This document shows positions 11,001 through 40,996 of a stretch of DNA of 64,000 nt, piece by piece. A program made the translations under genes and the position numbers. The stretch spans positions 240,335 through 304,334 of the forward strand of contig CAUYUJ010015938.1 of the NCBI GenBank assembly GCA_963575745.1, given 5' to 3'. The notes under the pieces are model-generated. The model ran no database searches and was not told the DNA's origin. It worked only from the letters and a program-made list of their open reading frames with translations. Source of the stretch: Prorocentrum cordatum (taxonomy: Eukaryota > Sar > Dinophyceae > Prorocentrales > Prorocentraceae). Each line of letters starts with the position of its first letter. The stretch's first letter is position 1.

Positions 11001-11689
11001 ATTCCTCTCCTACTTATGGTGGTGGTGGTGGAAAACAGGCCCATCAGGTTATGCAGTTTTTCCCTCTTCGAGGTCTCTGGCCCCCGCCGCTCCAGCTCCG
11101 GCCGCGTGGGCCACGGCAGCCCGGCGCCCGCCGCGGCGGCGGAGTCCTCTGGCGTGCGGAGACCGGTACGACGGAAACGGTTCGGCCGTCAGGGGCGCCC
11201 GTGCAAGCTTGGATCGCCGCGGGGGCTGCCAAAGGGATGCGGGGGCGTCTCACGCGGATGCCACGAGGACTCTGTCTGGCAGAGCCTGACTGAGCAGCGG
11301 GTTTGGGGTGTGGCTTTGGGGGGGTGCCGAGCTCCGCTGAGTAGGCGCAGCCAAGACATTCCCACTCCCGTGGCCAGTCTGGCAGGGAACTTGTTCAGAG
11401 AATCACAACGGCGGGTTGGGGCCATCTTCGGCGCCAAGGGTCATGTCGTTGCCATCGCACTGGCGGGCCAAGGACCAGAGACCACTCCGAGGCCCAGAAG
11501 AGTATCGGAACAGTGTCTGCCAGACGTGCCAGCGATGGGCAGGACACGCGAAAGTCCTCACGTGCTTGTACTTCCCTTGTGCTCGAAACTTCTTCTTGAA
11601 ATCACAGCTAAAAGATGTCGAATAATCATAACCCTAGGGGCCTCGCCAGGCCCCGGGACCATCAGGGAAGGGCACAGGTGTGAAGCATC

Positions 11690-12026
11690 GCCATCACCAT
11701 CATCATCATCATCATCCTCATCCTCATCCTCATCCTCATCCTCATCCTCATCCTCATCCTCATCCTCATCCTCATCCTCATCCTCATCCTCATCCTCATC
11801 CTCATCCTCATCCTCATCCTCATCCTCATCCTCATCCTCATCCTCATCATCCTTATCATCATCATCATCCACCACCATCATCATCATCAGCAGTAGCATC
11901 ATCATCATCATCACGACCATCATCAGCATCATCATCAGCAGCAGTAGCATCAGCATCAGCATCAACATCAGCATCAGCATCATCATCATCAGCATCAGCA
12001 GCAGCAGCAGCATCATCATCATCAGC

Positions 12027-12067
<41 letters not shown>

Positions 12068-12152
12068 TATCAGCATCAGAATCATCATCATCATCACCAT
12101 CACCATCCATCACCATCATCATCATCAGCATCAGCATCAGCATCATCAGCAT

Positions 12153-12193
<41 letters not shown>

Positions 12194-12209
12194 TCATCAT
12201 CATCATCAG

Positions 12210-12246
<37 letters not shown>

Positions 12247-12247
12247 G
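11690..12247. repeat. CCTCAT then ATC/CAG microsatellite
   Basis: A hexamer (CCTCAT)n block at 11713-11845 followed by ATC triplets with CAG variants. Confidence 0.85.
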
Positions 12248-12539
12248 CCATCGTCGGCGCCAAGACAAGCTCGCGTCGGGGAAGAACATCACGATGGCGA
12301 TGTCGGGCCATGTTCGGCCCCTGGGGGCCTCGCCGCGCCCCGGGACCATCCGGGAAGGGCGCGGGTGAAAAACCGGCCCCTGGGGAGAGGGGCGGGACTT
12401 CGGGGGACCGGATTAAAGATCAGGACGCCGCATGTCTGGGCCTGTCTCAGGGCGGCTGAGAAGTTCGTACCCCTGCCCATCGGTCGGAAGAAGTAAGTAG
12501 GAACATTAAATAGGAAGGCCGTGTGAGCGCATGCGAACA

Positions 12540-13030
12540 CCGCCACTGGGGCCTTCGGTGGGGCTCGCCCTGGGGCCGCGAAAGCGTGTGACGGGGGTAC
12601 CGAAACAAGCGTGGCGGACGCCTGCGGACTCCGCCACTGGAGCCTTCGGATGCGCTCCCTATGGGGCCTCAAAACGTGTGAGGAGTGAGCCGAAATCATT
12701 GGGGCGGACCCATGAGAACGCAGCCGCTGGGGCCTTCGGTGGCGCTCCCTATGGGGCCACGAAGCGTGTGACGAGTGTGCCGAAATAGTGGGGGGGGCGG
12801 GCGCATGCGAACACCGCCACTTGTGCCCTGAGTCGAGCCCCCTATGGGGCCAGGAAGCGTGTGAAGGGTGTGCCGAAATGGGTATGGCGGGCGAGTGCGA
12901 GCGCAGCCAGCTGGATCCTTGGGTGAGGCTCCCTGTGGGGCCACGGAGCGTGTGAGTGGTGTGCCAAAATCGGTAGCGCGGACGCATGTGGACAGTGCCC
13001 GCGGGGTCTTGGGTGGAGCTCCACGAATGC
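12540..13030. repeat. minisatellite, about 91-bp unit, about 5 copies
   Basis: The core GCTCCCTATGGGGCCACGAA recurs at a spacing of 90-93 bp. It is the same core as the 99-bp array at 26212-28225. Confidence 0.7.
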
Positions 13031-13036
13031 TGCATG

Positions 13037-13130
13037 TCTCGAGCCGGATCGATCCGTGATGGTCCCGGAGCCCGAAACTGCGCGGAAACGCCCGGTGTGA
13101 AAAAATCGCAACGCCAAGATCTCAGGCGTC
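13037..13130. repeat. dispersed repeat, plus copy
   Basis: CGGATCGATCCGTGATGGTC, then GAAACGCCCGGTGTGA and AATCGCAACGCCAAGATCTC; same family as 3463. Confidence 0.45.
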
Positions 13131-14520
13131 GTGTGTTTTCTGTTCACACGGTGGACCCACAGAGATCTCGACCTCTCCCTTGACATCGTACAGAATTCGG
13201 CCGGAGCCGGAGCCCCCTGCCGTCTGAGAAACCCCCCCCGCCTGCTCGGAAGGCCGCCCCCCTCGAGCCACACCCCCGTTCGCGCCGCAAGCCTCCCCGA
13301 GATCCGACGCCGTGGAGTGAAAGTGGCACCATCGTTTGGAGCACCATGTGGGACCTGCTCTAGAGCAAGCTGATGTTGCACGACAGCTGTGCTATGCTAA
13401 GACAAACGTCAAAACGAAGTACATGGGGTTCCTCGGTAGCGGAATATCTTCTTCGACTATCACCGATCTATTGGCAATATATCTGCCGATTCCAGGTCGA
13501 TGTTCCCCCCCACCCCTATTCCAGTCCCCCGCATCATTGCCTCGTCCCTGAACCGTAGACGGATCTAACCTTTCTCCGACCCTGTACTGCGCCGAGCGCA
13601 ACGGAAAGTTGTCCATAGACGTATCCATAACCAATGCGTCTATAGACGTCGCGGCGCCCAATGTTTCCATAGACGCATTTGGTTAGAACGTGAGAGCGGT
13701 AGTTGGCACTGGCCCCAGGTATTCGTCTTCTCGAAGCAGGTAGACTTGACCCTCCAAATCAGCAGAAGCGCCAGGATTTCAGACTTGTAACTTCCATGAA
13801 GCAGAAGTCCCCGCCCCGTCCCCAAGGCCGGCTCTTCATCCTAATATTTCCGTGACCGTCCCAGGGCCTGGCGAAGGCCGAGAATGTCCGCCATCGCCTC
13901 GCGTTTCTGTCACGACGCGAGCATGTCTACCTTTCGGTCGGGCACGTCCCCCTACAGGCGGATTTTGGAGGAACATTTTTGAAAAATACACAAACATGTC
14001 AAGCACATTACCCTACATAGTACCGAAAACCGTCCCCCGACTAGTTTCTTTTATTCTTGAACATTCCTCCTGTAGAGGGACACGCCCGACGCCAGTCTAG
14101 CTTTCCGGCGCAGCCGATTCCGCACTCCTCCCCCGACCCTCGGGCAGGGCGAAAGGGGGGGATAGCAAAGGGGGATGTTGAACATCAGCTCACGTATATA
14201 GCTGATTTTCCCGGCGCCTCCGGGCGCCGGGAGGCGTCCATGTATCGAGGAGTGGGCCCGGCGGCGGGGCCGAAACCAGCGGCATGCAGCAGGACTTCGT
14301 AACCCCCCCTGCCCCTATATCCCCCCCCTTTCGTTCGGCCCCCGACCCGAAAACCGAAAAGTCCTGCGCCGCGCTGTGCACGCCACCGACCCCGAGCTGC
14401 AGGGGGGAGCCCCCCCGCCGGGGCCTCGGCGGGCCCAGCAGCGTCGCGTCCGCCATCGGCCACACGCCGGCGCGCGGGGGGGGCGGCCGGGCGTCACCGC
14501 CGGCCGCTTGGCCAGCCCCG
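13131..14520. other. no gene seen
   Basis: Mostly unique-looking GC-rich sequence. Near 13610-13685 the motif CCATAGACGCAT and its inverse recur several times. No supported coding sequence. Confidence 0.35.
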
Positions 14521-14527
14521 AGGGCCC

Positions 14528-14790
14528 CTCCTCCTCCTCCTCCTCCTCCTCCTCCTCCTCGTGCTCCTCTTTTTCTGCTTCCTCATCCTCCTCCTCATCA
14601 GCCTCCTCCTCCTTCTCCCTCTGCTCCTCCTCCTCCTCCTCCTCCCCCTCCTCCTCCTCAGCCTCCTCTTCCGATGATGGGCCTATTTTCCACCACCGCC
14701 ACAACCACCACAAGTTGGAGGGGGGAAAAAGGTGGAGGAGGAGGAGGAGGAGGAGGAGGAGGAGGAGGGGGAGGAGGGGGAGGAGGAAGA
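14528..14790. repeat. CTC run followed by inverted GGA run
   Basis: CTC triplets at 14528-14672 and GGA triplets at 14735-14785, purine and pyrimidine mirror blocks around a CCACCACC segment. Confidence 0.7.
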
Positions 14791-14984
14791 CCCCCTCCCC
14801 CTCCAACTCATGGTGGTGGCGGCGGAAAACAGGCCCTCAGGTGGGGGGGGGGGCGGCCGGGCGGCACCGCCGGCCGACCTGCTATAGCCCCGAGGGCCCC
14901 CCACGCCGACGGTGGGAGGTCTCCCACAGGGGGGGTCCGAATGCGGCAGGTTCGCGTCGTGTCGACCCCAGCGCTGGTTCCTGA

Positions 14985-15120
14985 TTAGGGGGCAAACAAA
15001 CCTACCTCGCTTTTGACCACCCTCGCTTCCAAGAGATACCAAACGATTCCAAATTGCAGCCAAACGATACCAAACGATACCAAACGATACCAAATTGCGC
15101 TGGTTCCTGATACCGAGGTC
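14985..15120. repeat. dispersed repeat with CAAACGATAC tandem block
   Basis: GGCAAACAAACCTACCTCGC through GAGATACCAA recurs at 45095-45155. Three tandem CAAACGATAC units follow here. Confidence 0.5.
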
Positions 15121-15319
15121 AGGGGGGCGTAAGACCCGGGTACAGGGGACTCGGGAATCCCCGACGAGGTCGTCAAAAAAAATGACGAGGCCGAGCCCGC
15201 ATTTTGACAAGGCCTCCCGCTGCAGACATCCCACGGAACTCCTCCTCGTCAAAATCCGAGGCGCGGTCGTCAAAAAACAATGGCGAACCCGAGTCCTGGC
15301 AAACCCGGGTCTTACGCTC

Positions 15320-15430
15320 CCCCGACGAGGGGATCGTTTAACCTTGAACGATCCCCTCGGCTTCCGAAGCGTCGGATCGTTCAACATCGACCGATTCTGG
15401 GTCGCCGGCAGCGTTCCACGTTGAACGCTG
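15320..15430. repeat. hairpin-forming repeats (GGGGATCGTT...AACGATCCCC)
   Basis: A perfect 10-bp inverted repeat around TTAACCTTG-like spacing, followed by a second inverted CAGCGTT...AACGCTG pair. Confidence 0.45.
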
Positions 15431-15471
15431 GCGGCGGGGTCACCGCGGGTCGACGCGACGAGACCCACCCT

Positions 15472-15648
15472 ATATGGGGCCAGGGGATCGAGCCGCATGG
15501 CAGATGCATCGGCGGCGTCGGCGATGAAGCGGCGGCGACGTCCGCGAGGAGAAGATCGGGCTCCTCAACGAATCACATCGCCGATGTATCGCGGATGCGG
15601 CGCGACCCTCCGACCACATCTGCTCCGACCCCATCTGGGAGGCACATA
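15472..15648. repeat. GCATCGGC MITE-like element
   Basis: The left end is decayed. The right end GGATGCGGCGCGACCCTCCG then CTCCGACCCCATCTGGGAGG matches the family consensus. Confidence 0.5.
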
Positions 15649-15726
15649 ACTGCCGAGGAGGACGACGACCCAAAGATCCGAGGCTACCCAAAAAATTGAG
15701 GCGGCCAACGTTTGGCCGTTTTCGGC

Positions 15727-15943
15727 TTCTGGTGACGAACGAGCAACACACACCCATACCCATAGGGGGGTCGTTGAGAGGAGGACTGGCTATGGGTATG
15801 GGAAGGTATGGGTGCGGGTTGTCAAACCCCGGGGAACGCTCCCGTTCGAGCGGGGACCCCCATCCGACAACACGCACCCATAGCCCTCTCCGACCCCCCT
15901 ATGGGTATGGGTATGGGTGTGTGTTGTTGGTTCGTCATCTGGG
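15727..15943. mobile_element. foldback element with ~45-bp inverted ends
   Basis: The left arm GACGAACGAGCAACACACAC and CCATACCCATAGGGGGG is mirrored on the right by CCCCCCTATGGGTATGGG and GTGTGTGTTGTTGGTTCGTC. The centre is GC-rich with its own short inverted repeats. Confidence 0.5.
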
Positions 15944-16486
15944 GGCACTCAACGGGCGCTGGGACCGTCGAGAAAGCTCAGGACGACGAGCTGGCCCTGC
16001 GAGGGGAAGTCGTCCAGACCCCCGGGGGCCCAAGCATCGAAACGATTGGAGCCGCCGGACGTCTGGGGAGGCGGGTCGAGCAGCTCACTGCGCTCTGAGG
16101 CCTGTGAAGCCTCAGGAACCTCCGATGGAATGATCCACAGCCGAAGTTCCTCCAATGGCCTGCATGCGAGCGACTGCCAGCATCCACCTCTACAAGAGCC
16201 ACAATTCTGCGACGAATAGCTAACGTTCGATTGAATCTGTTGCTATCTGCCAAGGAAACCCACTTTCAACTTCGCGCAAGATCACATCTCGGCTACACGC
16301 AAGAGTGACCCTGGGTAAGAGTGACTTCTGGTGCGCGGCCTTTTGGGGGCCGCGGGGGAACCGAACCTGGACGCGCAAGCCGCTGCTCCTGCTTCGTTCT
16401 CGGCCACCTCGGGACCCATCTGTGCCCGCACCAAAAAGGTCACTCCGGCGAAAGGTCGCGCTTACGTCTGGTCGAGCCTCTGCTGC

Positions 16487-16585
16487 AGCCAGATCGATCC
16501 GTGGTGGCCCCGGGGGCCCGCAGCGGGGCAGAAGCGCGCACTGTGACAGAATCGCGACCGCCCGGATCTCAGGGGAGGGCGACGC
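16487..16585. repeat. dispersed repeat, plus copy
   Basis: AGATCGATCCGTGGTGGCCC and AATCGCGACCGCCCGGATCT; same family as 3463. Confidence 0.4.
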
Positions 16586-17280
16586 CGACGACGAGGACGA
16601 CGGGAAAAGCGCGAAGACGAGGAGGACGACGGAGGGCCCCAGCGGGGGTCGCTCCACCGGGAGCGACCAGGCACGGGACCCCCCAGAGGGCCCAGACCCT
16701 CTAGGGCCCAGACCCCCCCAGAAGCAAGACCCCCGAGGAGGAGGAGGAGGAGGAGGACCCCGACGACGAGGACGACAAGGACGGCGAGGAAGGCGAGAGG
16801 CACCACCCCGCGGAATCGACGCGAGAGGCGCCGACGACGGGGCCTTCCAGGGACAACGAACGAAGACGAACGCGACGCCGACGACGAGGACGACGAGGAG
16901 CCCAGGGACGACGAGGACGACGAAGGCCAGGCGAGGGGGGGCCGAGGGCGCCGCTCGCGGGCCCGCCCTGCTCCGCCGCGCCGCGCGGCCGCGGGCCTCC
17001 CTTGGGCCCAGCAGCGCTGGCGCGGCAGGGCGAGCCGTGCGCGAGCCGGCACGATCGGACGCCCCCACACCTGGAGGAGCAAGAAGAAGACAGAGAATAC
17101 AGAGAAGCAATAAGAATAATGAAGATCCTGGAGAATACAGAGAATACAGAGAAGCAACAAGAATACAGAGAAACAACAAGAATACGGAGAATACAGAGAC
17201 ACCTGGAGAGAATAGCAATAATCAGCTGCCGGCCCAACGGGCCAGAGGCGTGCTAAGATCCCCGGTAACTGTTTAACAAT
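16586..17280. other. GA/GC-rich sequence and an AGAATAC microsatellite; no gene seen
   Basis: GAGGACGACGA-rich stretch to about 16960, then about 17078-17205 repeats GAGAATACAGAGAAGCAACA with variants. Confidence 0.4.
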
Positions 17281-18300
17281 CCTCTACGTCGCGCACGCGT
17301 GGCGGCCCCTGGGGGTCCCCGGACGAGAAGTACCTCGGCCGATCCCCGGACGAAAAATACCTCACGAGGATCGTGGCTTCGCGCGCGCGTGGCGGCCCCT
17401 GGAGGCCCCCAGGAGCGCCCAAGAGGCCCCCGAAAGGCTCCCTGGAGGCCCCCAAGAGGCCCTGAGATGCCCCCACGAGGCCTTCAGGAGGCCCCGGAGA
17501 GGCCCCCGAGCGGCCCCAGGAGGCCCACTCAATGCCCCCCCAAGCACGCAAGCAAGTGCCAGCGATGCTACAATATGGGCTGGCGGAATGAGCGAAGCGA
17601 TTGAACAAGAAGAACAACGAATAAGAACAAAAAACGCCATGTGCATAAACTTTCGGCGCTCCACGCGGACTTCTCGGATCTGCGCTAGGCACCCCTTGCG
17701 GCGCCTCCGGCACCACACCTGGCGCGCTCCGCGCGCCAGGAAAGGGGGTCCATCGCAGATCCAAGAAACCCGCGCGGAGCGCCACCAAATGATGTTTATG
17801 GCGTGTAGTGTCGTCTTCTCCGAACATTCTCCGTCATTCGCACCCTTCCTCCTCGTCCTGCAACTCCTGCGCTTCTATCCTCCTCCGCCTCCTGGAGCCG
17901 CAAGAAGACGTACGGGCCGAAGTATGTACATGAATTCGCCGGCCCCAAATCCCAGAGGCGTGCCAAAATCTCCTGTAAGAGGTGAACAATGCTCCGAATT
18001 CGCGCGCGCGGCGGCCCCTGGGGGTCCCGGCGAAAAATACTCCGGCCAAGTCCCGTCCGATTCCTGGCAGGGTCGGTTCAGAGATGTCGGAACTCTTGGG
18101 CGTGGCCTCGGGGGCCCCCGAGAGCCCCCATGAGGCGCCACAAGGGTGGCACGCCCCAAGACCTCAGGCCAAGAGCGTTCCAAGATGGCCGACGTTGGTC
18201 CCAAGACGGCCCACGAAGCGCCCAAGAAGCTCCAGGAGGTTCCACGATGACTTCGAGAGGCCTCGTAAACGCATGAATCATTGATTTCGCTGAGGTGTTC
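17281..18300. other. degenerate CCCCCAAGAGGC repeats and one foldback element; no gene seen
   Basis: Irregular tandem GAGGCCCCCAAGAGGCC-like units at 17400-17540 and 18110-18250. A CTTGGATC-type foldback copy spans 17670-17780. Confidence 0.4.
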
Positions 18301-18830
18301 GGGCGATTTTTGCGGTACCGCCTTTTCGAGCTGCAGACCGCCCTAGACGGCCAAAGAGCCTCCTAGGCGGCCCCAGATGATATCACGCTATCGGCTTTTG
18401 GTATGATATCTTCAAAGGTCCTTCTGGGCCCCTCTCGGGGACTCTTTTCGGCCCATTTTGGAGCTGTCTTAGGGGATGTCTTGGGCCCTCTGGCGCCGTC
18501 TTTGGGTTCGAGCGTTTACCAGGCGAACGTGGAAGGGAATCGTCGGCTTGCTGGTGACCCTTCTCCCAGAGGCGACTTCCTGTACATGGCCAGGGGGGCA
18601 ACCAGGATATGTACATGACTTTCTTCGGGCCTGCCGGGAGAAACAGAAAAACAGGTGTACACAGATGAACTTGTCACTTAGAGGGATCCAACCCAGAAAA
18701 GCCGAGGTATGTACATGAATAACACGGACGCGTCCGAAACCAAAATCCCCGAACACCCACCAGCACACGAGGCGCCAAAGAAACGCGCACCAAGCGAAAA
18801 CCCATCGTACCAATCCAGCGCACGGGGCGA

Positions 18831-18944
18831 CGTGGCCAAACGACGCGACAGCCGCTACATGGTCATCGGCAACCTCCTGGCCGACGAGTTCGCGGGCTTC
18901 GCCGCTGTGGAAGCAAGGCTGCCCGTCACTGTCTGCCACCAGGT
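18831..18944 (+). CDS. weak exon candidate
   Basis: Plus strand reads DVAKRRDSRYMVIGNLLADE then FAGFAAVEARLPVTVCHQ, closed by a GT donor (CACCAG|GTGTTG). The composition is gene-like, but no partner exon or family is recognised and the minus strand is also open. Confidence 0.2.
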
Positions 18945-20106
18945 GTTGCTTTGGGAGAGGAGAGCGTTCCTCATACGTGTGCGGCTCCTGCGAACAAACT
19001 TGGACAGTATCAAAGCCAGCCAGGAGGCCGACCGTGAGGAAACGGATGTGACTCGAGGCTCCCGAGGCTCCTGTGAGACACCTCCTCCTCCTCCTCCCCC
19101 GCCGCCTGGTGCCGCCGCTGTCTCTGCCCTTCTGTCTCGGCATCATCTTGCCGAGTGCGGTCAGAGGTGCCTCGCATCCTCTGGCTCTGCCACCCTCGAC
19201 ACTTTGGAAGAAATCGTGGACTCTGACTGTCCCAGGTCACACATGTTGACGGGGCTACCTTGTCACAGGTGAAAGGGGCGCGAATTCATATCGCGGGGGG
19301 TTGGGGCCGCACTGCGCACAGCCTGAAAGTTCATCCGACCCTTGAGATTTGGTTCTGCACTGAGTGTGATGCTATCGCCGACAAGGCTTTGCGGACCCTC
19401 AAAGGCCCAGTCTGCCACAGGTAGAGTGTATCTCGACAGGATTGCCAGGTGTTCCTAGATCCTTGAACCTGCGTAGCAGCGGTGTCCACTCCACTCCACT
19501 CAACCCTTCGCGGGTCGTCCCAATGATCTGCCCAGGAACAATCAGTGCGAAATAGAAACCGCGGACAAAACGATGTCCCTAAAGGGCGAAGACGTTGGTA
19601 TTGACCGAACATTGACCAAAGCGATCATGAGACAAATGCGCCCTGGTGGGAAAATAAGCTGGGAGAGCGAATAAACACGAGAGGGACGCTGGAACGGAGG
19701 CTTCCAAAAAAATGCGAGGCTTTGAAGGAAATGAGCGAAGATGGCCCAAAAGAACACAAACCTAAAGTCAGCGACCATGACAACATGACAAGGGACGAGG
19801 AAGGCGAGAAACAAGGACACAGTGCACACACACAATCATTCATTCGCGGTTTTCGAACGATCGTCAAGGTGTTCTGAGGGACAGGCAACCGAACGCAAAC
19901 GTGGCATCTGCGGTCTTTCAGCCTGAACCGCATTTAAAGACAGATGCAAACGGCGAGAATTTCGATGATAGTATACGATGCTCTCCCCATGCAACTCATG
20001 CCCCTCGGTGCGATTCCTCTGAAAACCAACAAATTCATGGACGTCACCTTTCGCTGCTGAGTCGCACCCCCCAGCCTCTGCTTTTTGTTGGGGGGGCACG
20101 GGCGGC
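18945..20106. other. no gene seen
   Basis: Sequence of lower GC than elsewhere with no repeats I could pick out and no supported exon. Confidence 0.35.
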
Positions 20107-38715
<18,609 letters not shown>

Positions 38716-38749
38716 CTGACATGCGGGCCAACGGCGTGTGAGATCCAAC

Positions 38750-40990
38750 TCGGAAATGGTGGTATACCGACACTTTAGGTGCTAGACCGCGCGAGCAAGA
38801 TCGTGGACGAGGGCGCCTAAACAAAACCTGTGCGAAACCGTCTTTTGGCGTGAAATCAGCACTGACCAAGGGTGGTTTCAGAAGCCCAGGAGGGTCCTGC
38901 ACAGCTCCGACTGGGCCCACGACCACCCCAGCAGCTCTAATACACACCCAGGGCCATACCTACACCCATAGCAGGCTCCCAACAGACCCTGAAGAGTGCC
39001 CCAAGTAGTAAGAGCCTCTCAGAGGCGAACATCACCACTTACACCCACCACCATCCTGAACCAGGATCGCTTTCTAGAAGCCTTTCAGACGGCTGCCGCT
39101 CTACCCCAGAAGATCTCCAAGCAGTCAGACGAGGTCTGCCGCCAAATGCCTGACGACGGCCCTGAGACAACCCAGTGCCCAAGACCCACGACCACCTCTG
39201 TTGGTCCTAAAACGGTGTAATGAAGACCAAGCCATGCAAGACGGCTATGAATTCAATACGTTTTGAGGATGACACCCAGGCCCCAAGGTCCCCAACAGGC
39301 TTCCGAGATGGGACCCGAACGCCCCAAGACAGACCCCAGAAATGCCAAACGCACTTACAAACACATACACACAAACACACAAACACGCACACACACACAC
39401 ACACTTTTTGTTTGCATCGGCTGCTAGGCAGAAGGACTGCGCTGGCGGATAGGGCGTCGGTAGGATAAACGAACGCGAATTAGGGCGCGATGCACGAGGG
39501 GGCAGGAGGAGGACGCCCAGCGGTGGCGGAAGGGAGACGGAGGCCAGGCCCGCTCAGAGAAGGGCCAGCCGCGCGGCAGGGCGGCGCCGGAAACGCTCTC
39601 ACACACACACACACAACACACACACACACTTTGGGCGATCGAGGCCTCGCGCGCAGCGGCGAGGCGGAGAAAGTGCGCCCGAGCAAACTAGAAGCGCGCC
39701 CGGCTGGCCCCTCAGAGACGGGGCATGGATCCAGAGTGGATCAACCCTGCCGTACGCATACCAGGGCGTCGGCAGCGAGGGTGGGCAGCAGCCAGGGTGG
39801 CAGAGTCTAAACGTAGACACAGTGCAGGCAAACAGCCACCACGAGAGAGCCGGGCAGGACAGCGAGGAATACAGGCAGACCAGTGGCGGGGAGACCAGGG
39901 AAGCAGTGCCCGACCCAGGTCAAGGCATGACGCAGCGCGGGTGCCGCATGTGTGAGGGGGCCCTGGAACACACAAATAAATACACACAAATAAAAAGATT
40001 CCCCATATGTTCCCATATTTTCTGGCTTTTTGTCTTCCCTCACATTTCCCATATGTTCGTATATTTTCTGGGAAATCAGCGATTAATTGTGTCTGTGTGT
40101 TTTCTTCCCTCCTGAATGTGGCATGTGGCAGCGGGCAGTGGCGGTGCAAGGACGGGGAAGCCCCACGGGCGAGCGGGTGCCCCCTGAACAGGAGAGAGGC
40201 ACCGCACCGCCTCCTGCCCAGCGTGGCAGACGCGGGGCGGGCGACCTGCCGAGGAGCACGGGCGGCAGGGAAGGTCGGTCGGCAGGCAGGCCGCGACGGC
40301 CAAGGGGTGCGGCGGAGGCGGCCTGGAACGGGGGCGAGTCATCGTCAGTCGTGAGTCGGAGGCGTGGGAGGCAGTGTCCGCGCGGCCGCGCCAGGTGCCC
40401 AGCGGCGCCCGCGGGGCCCGCGCGGGGGCCTCGAGGCGGCAGGGCATGGGGGCGCACTGGGAGGGCCCTCGGGCGCCTCGGAGGGGGAGCATAGTCGGTC
40501 AAGCGTGGTGTGCTGGTGCCGATGTTGGATGGAGGCCGTCGTAGTCCGTCTATAGCTTGTGGGACAGGAGCATGGAAGGATGCCATGCGAGGGGGTGGGC
40601 GTGCATCGCCGGGCGTCGCTGCGGCGAGTGCCCGGCGCATTGTTGCCCAGCCCCAGCACTACCCACCTGTCCTGGCGTCGGGAGCATAGAGGGTCACGCG
40701 GCCACCGGAGCAGGAGCGGCGAGAAGTCCCGCAGCTCACTGGTAGGTCCTGGTAGGTTAGGCCGGGTCAGGCGTACCCTGGACAGGGTGCAGGGCCACCG
40801 CCGGGGCGCAGGGTTGCGCGCTGGCGTGGTTAGCGGTCTTGCAGGGCGAGGGGCCACGCAATCCGTGGACCCAGGGGCACCATCCCGCCCCCGGCCGGTC
40901 GGCCCGCGGGTGGGGCGAGGCGCGGCGGCGCGGGCACCGCTGAAAGATACGTCGCGCTGGAGGCCCTTGCTTCGGCGCAGGTATTCGCCC
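38750..40990. other. no gene seen; AC microsatellites and one introner-related copy
   Basis: (AC)n runs at about 39355-39402 and 39599-39629, an AT-rich element at 39962-40117, otherwise GC-rich non-coding sequence. Confidence 0.4.
39962..40117. mobile_element. AT-rich element related to the 31573-31746 introner
   Basis: Aligns along its full length with the introner, from CTGGAACACACAAATAAATA to GATTAATTGTGTCTGTGTGT. GCATGTG occurs on both sides as a possible target duplication. No host exon is recognised here. Confidence 0.55.
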
Positions 40991-40996
40991 TCGTTG

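Noticed and set aside
18451-18470. CCCATTTTGG as a second spliced-leader relic (also near 37585 and 62025)
   Set aside because: Only about ten bases match and the CTCAAG end is absent in each case.
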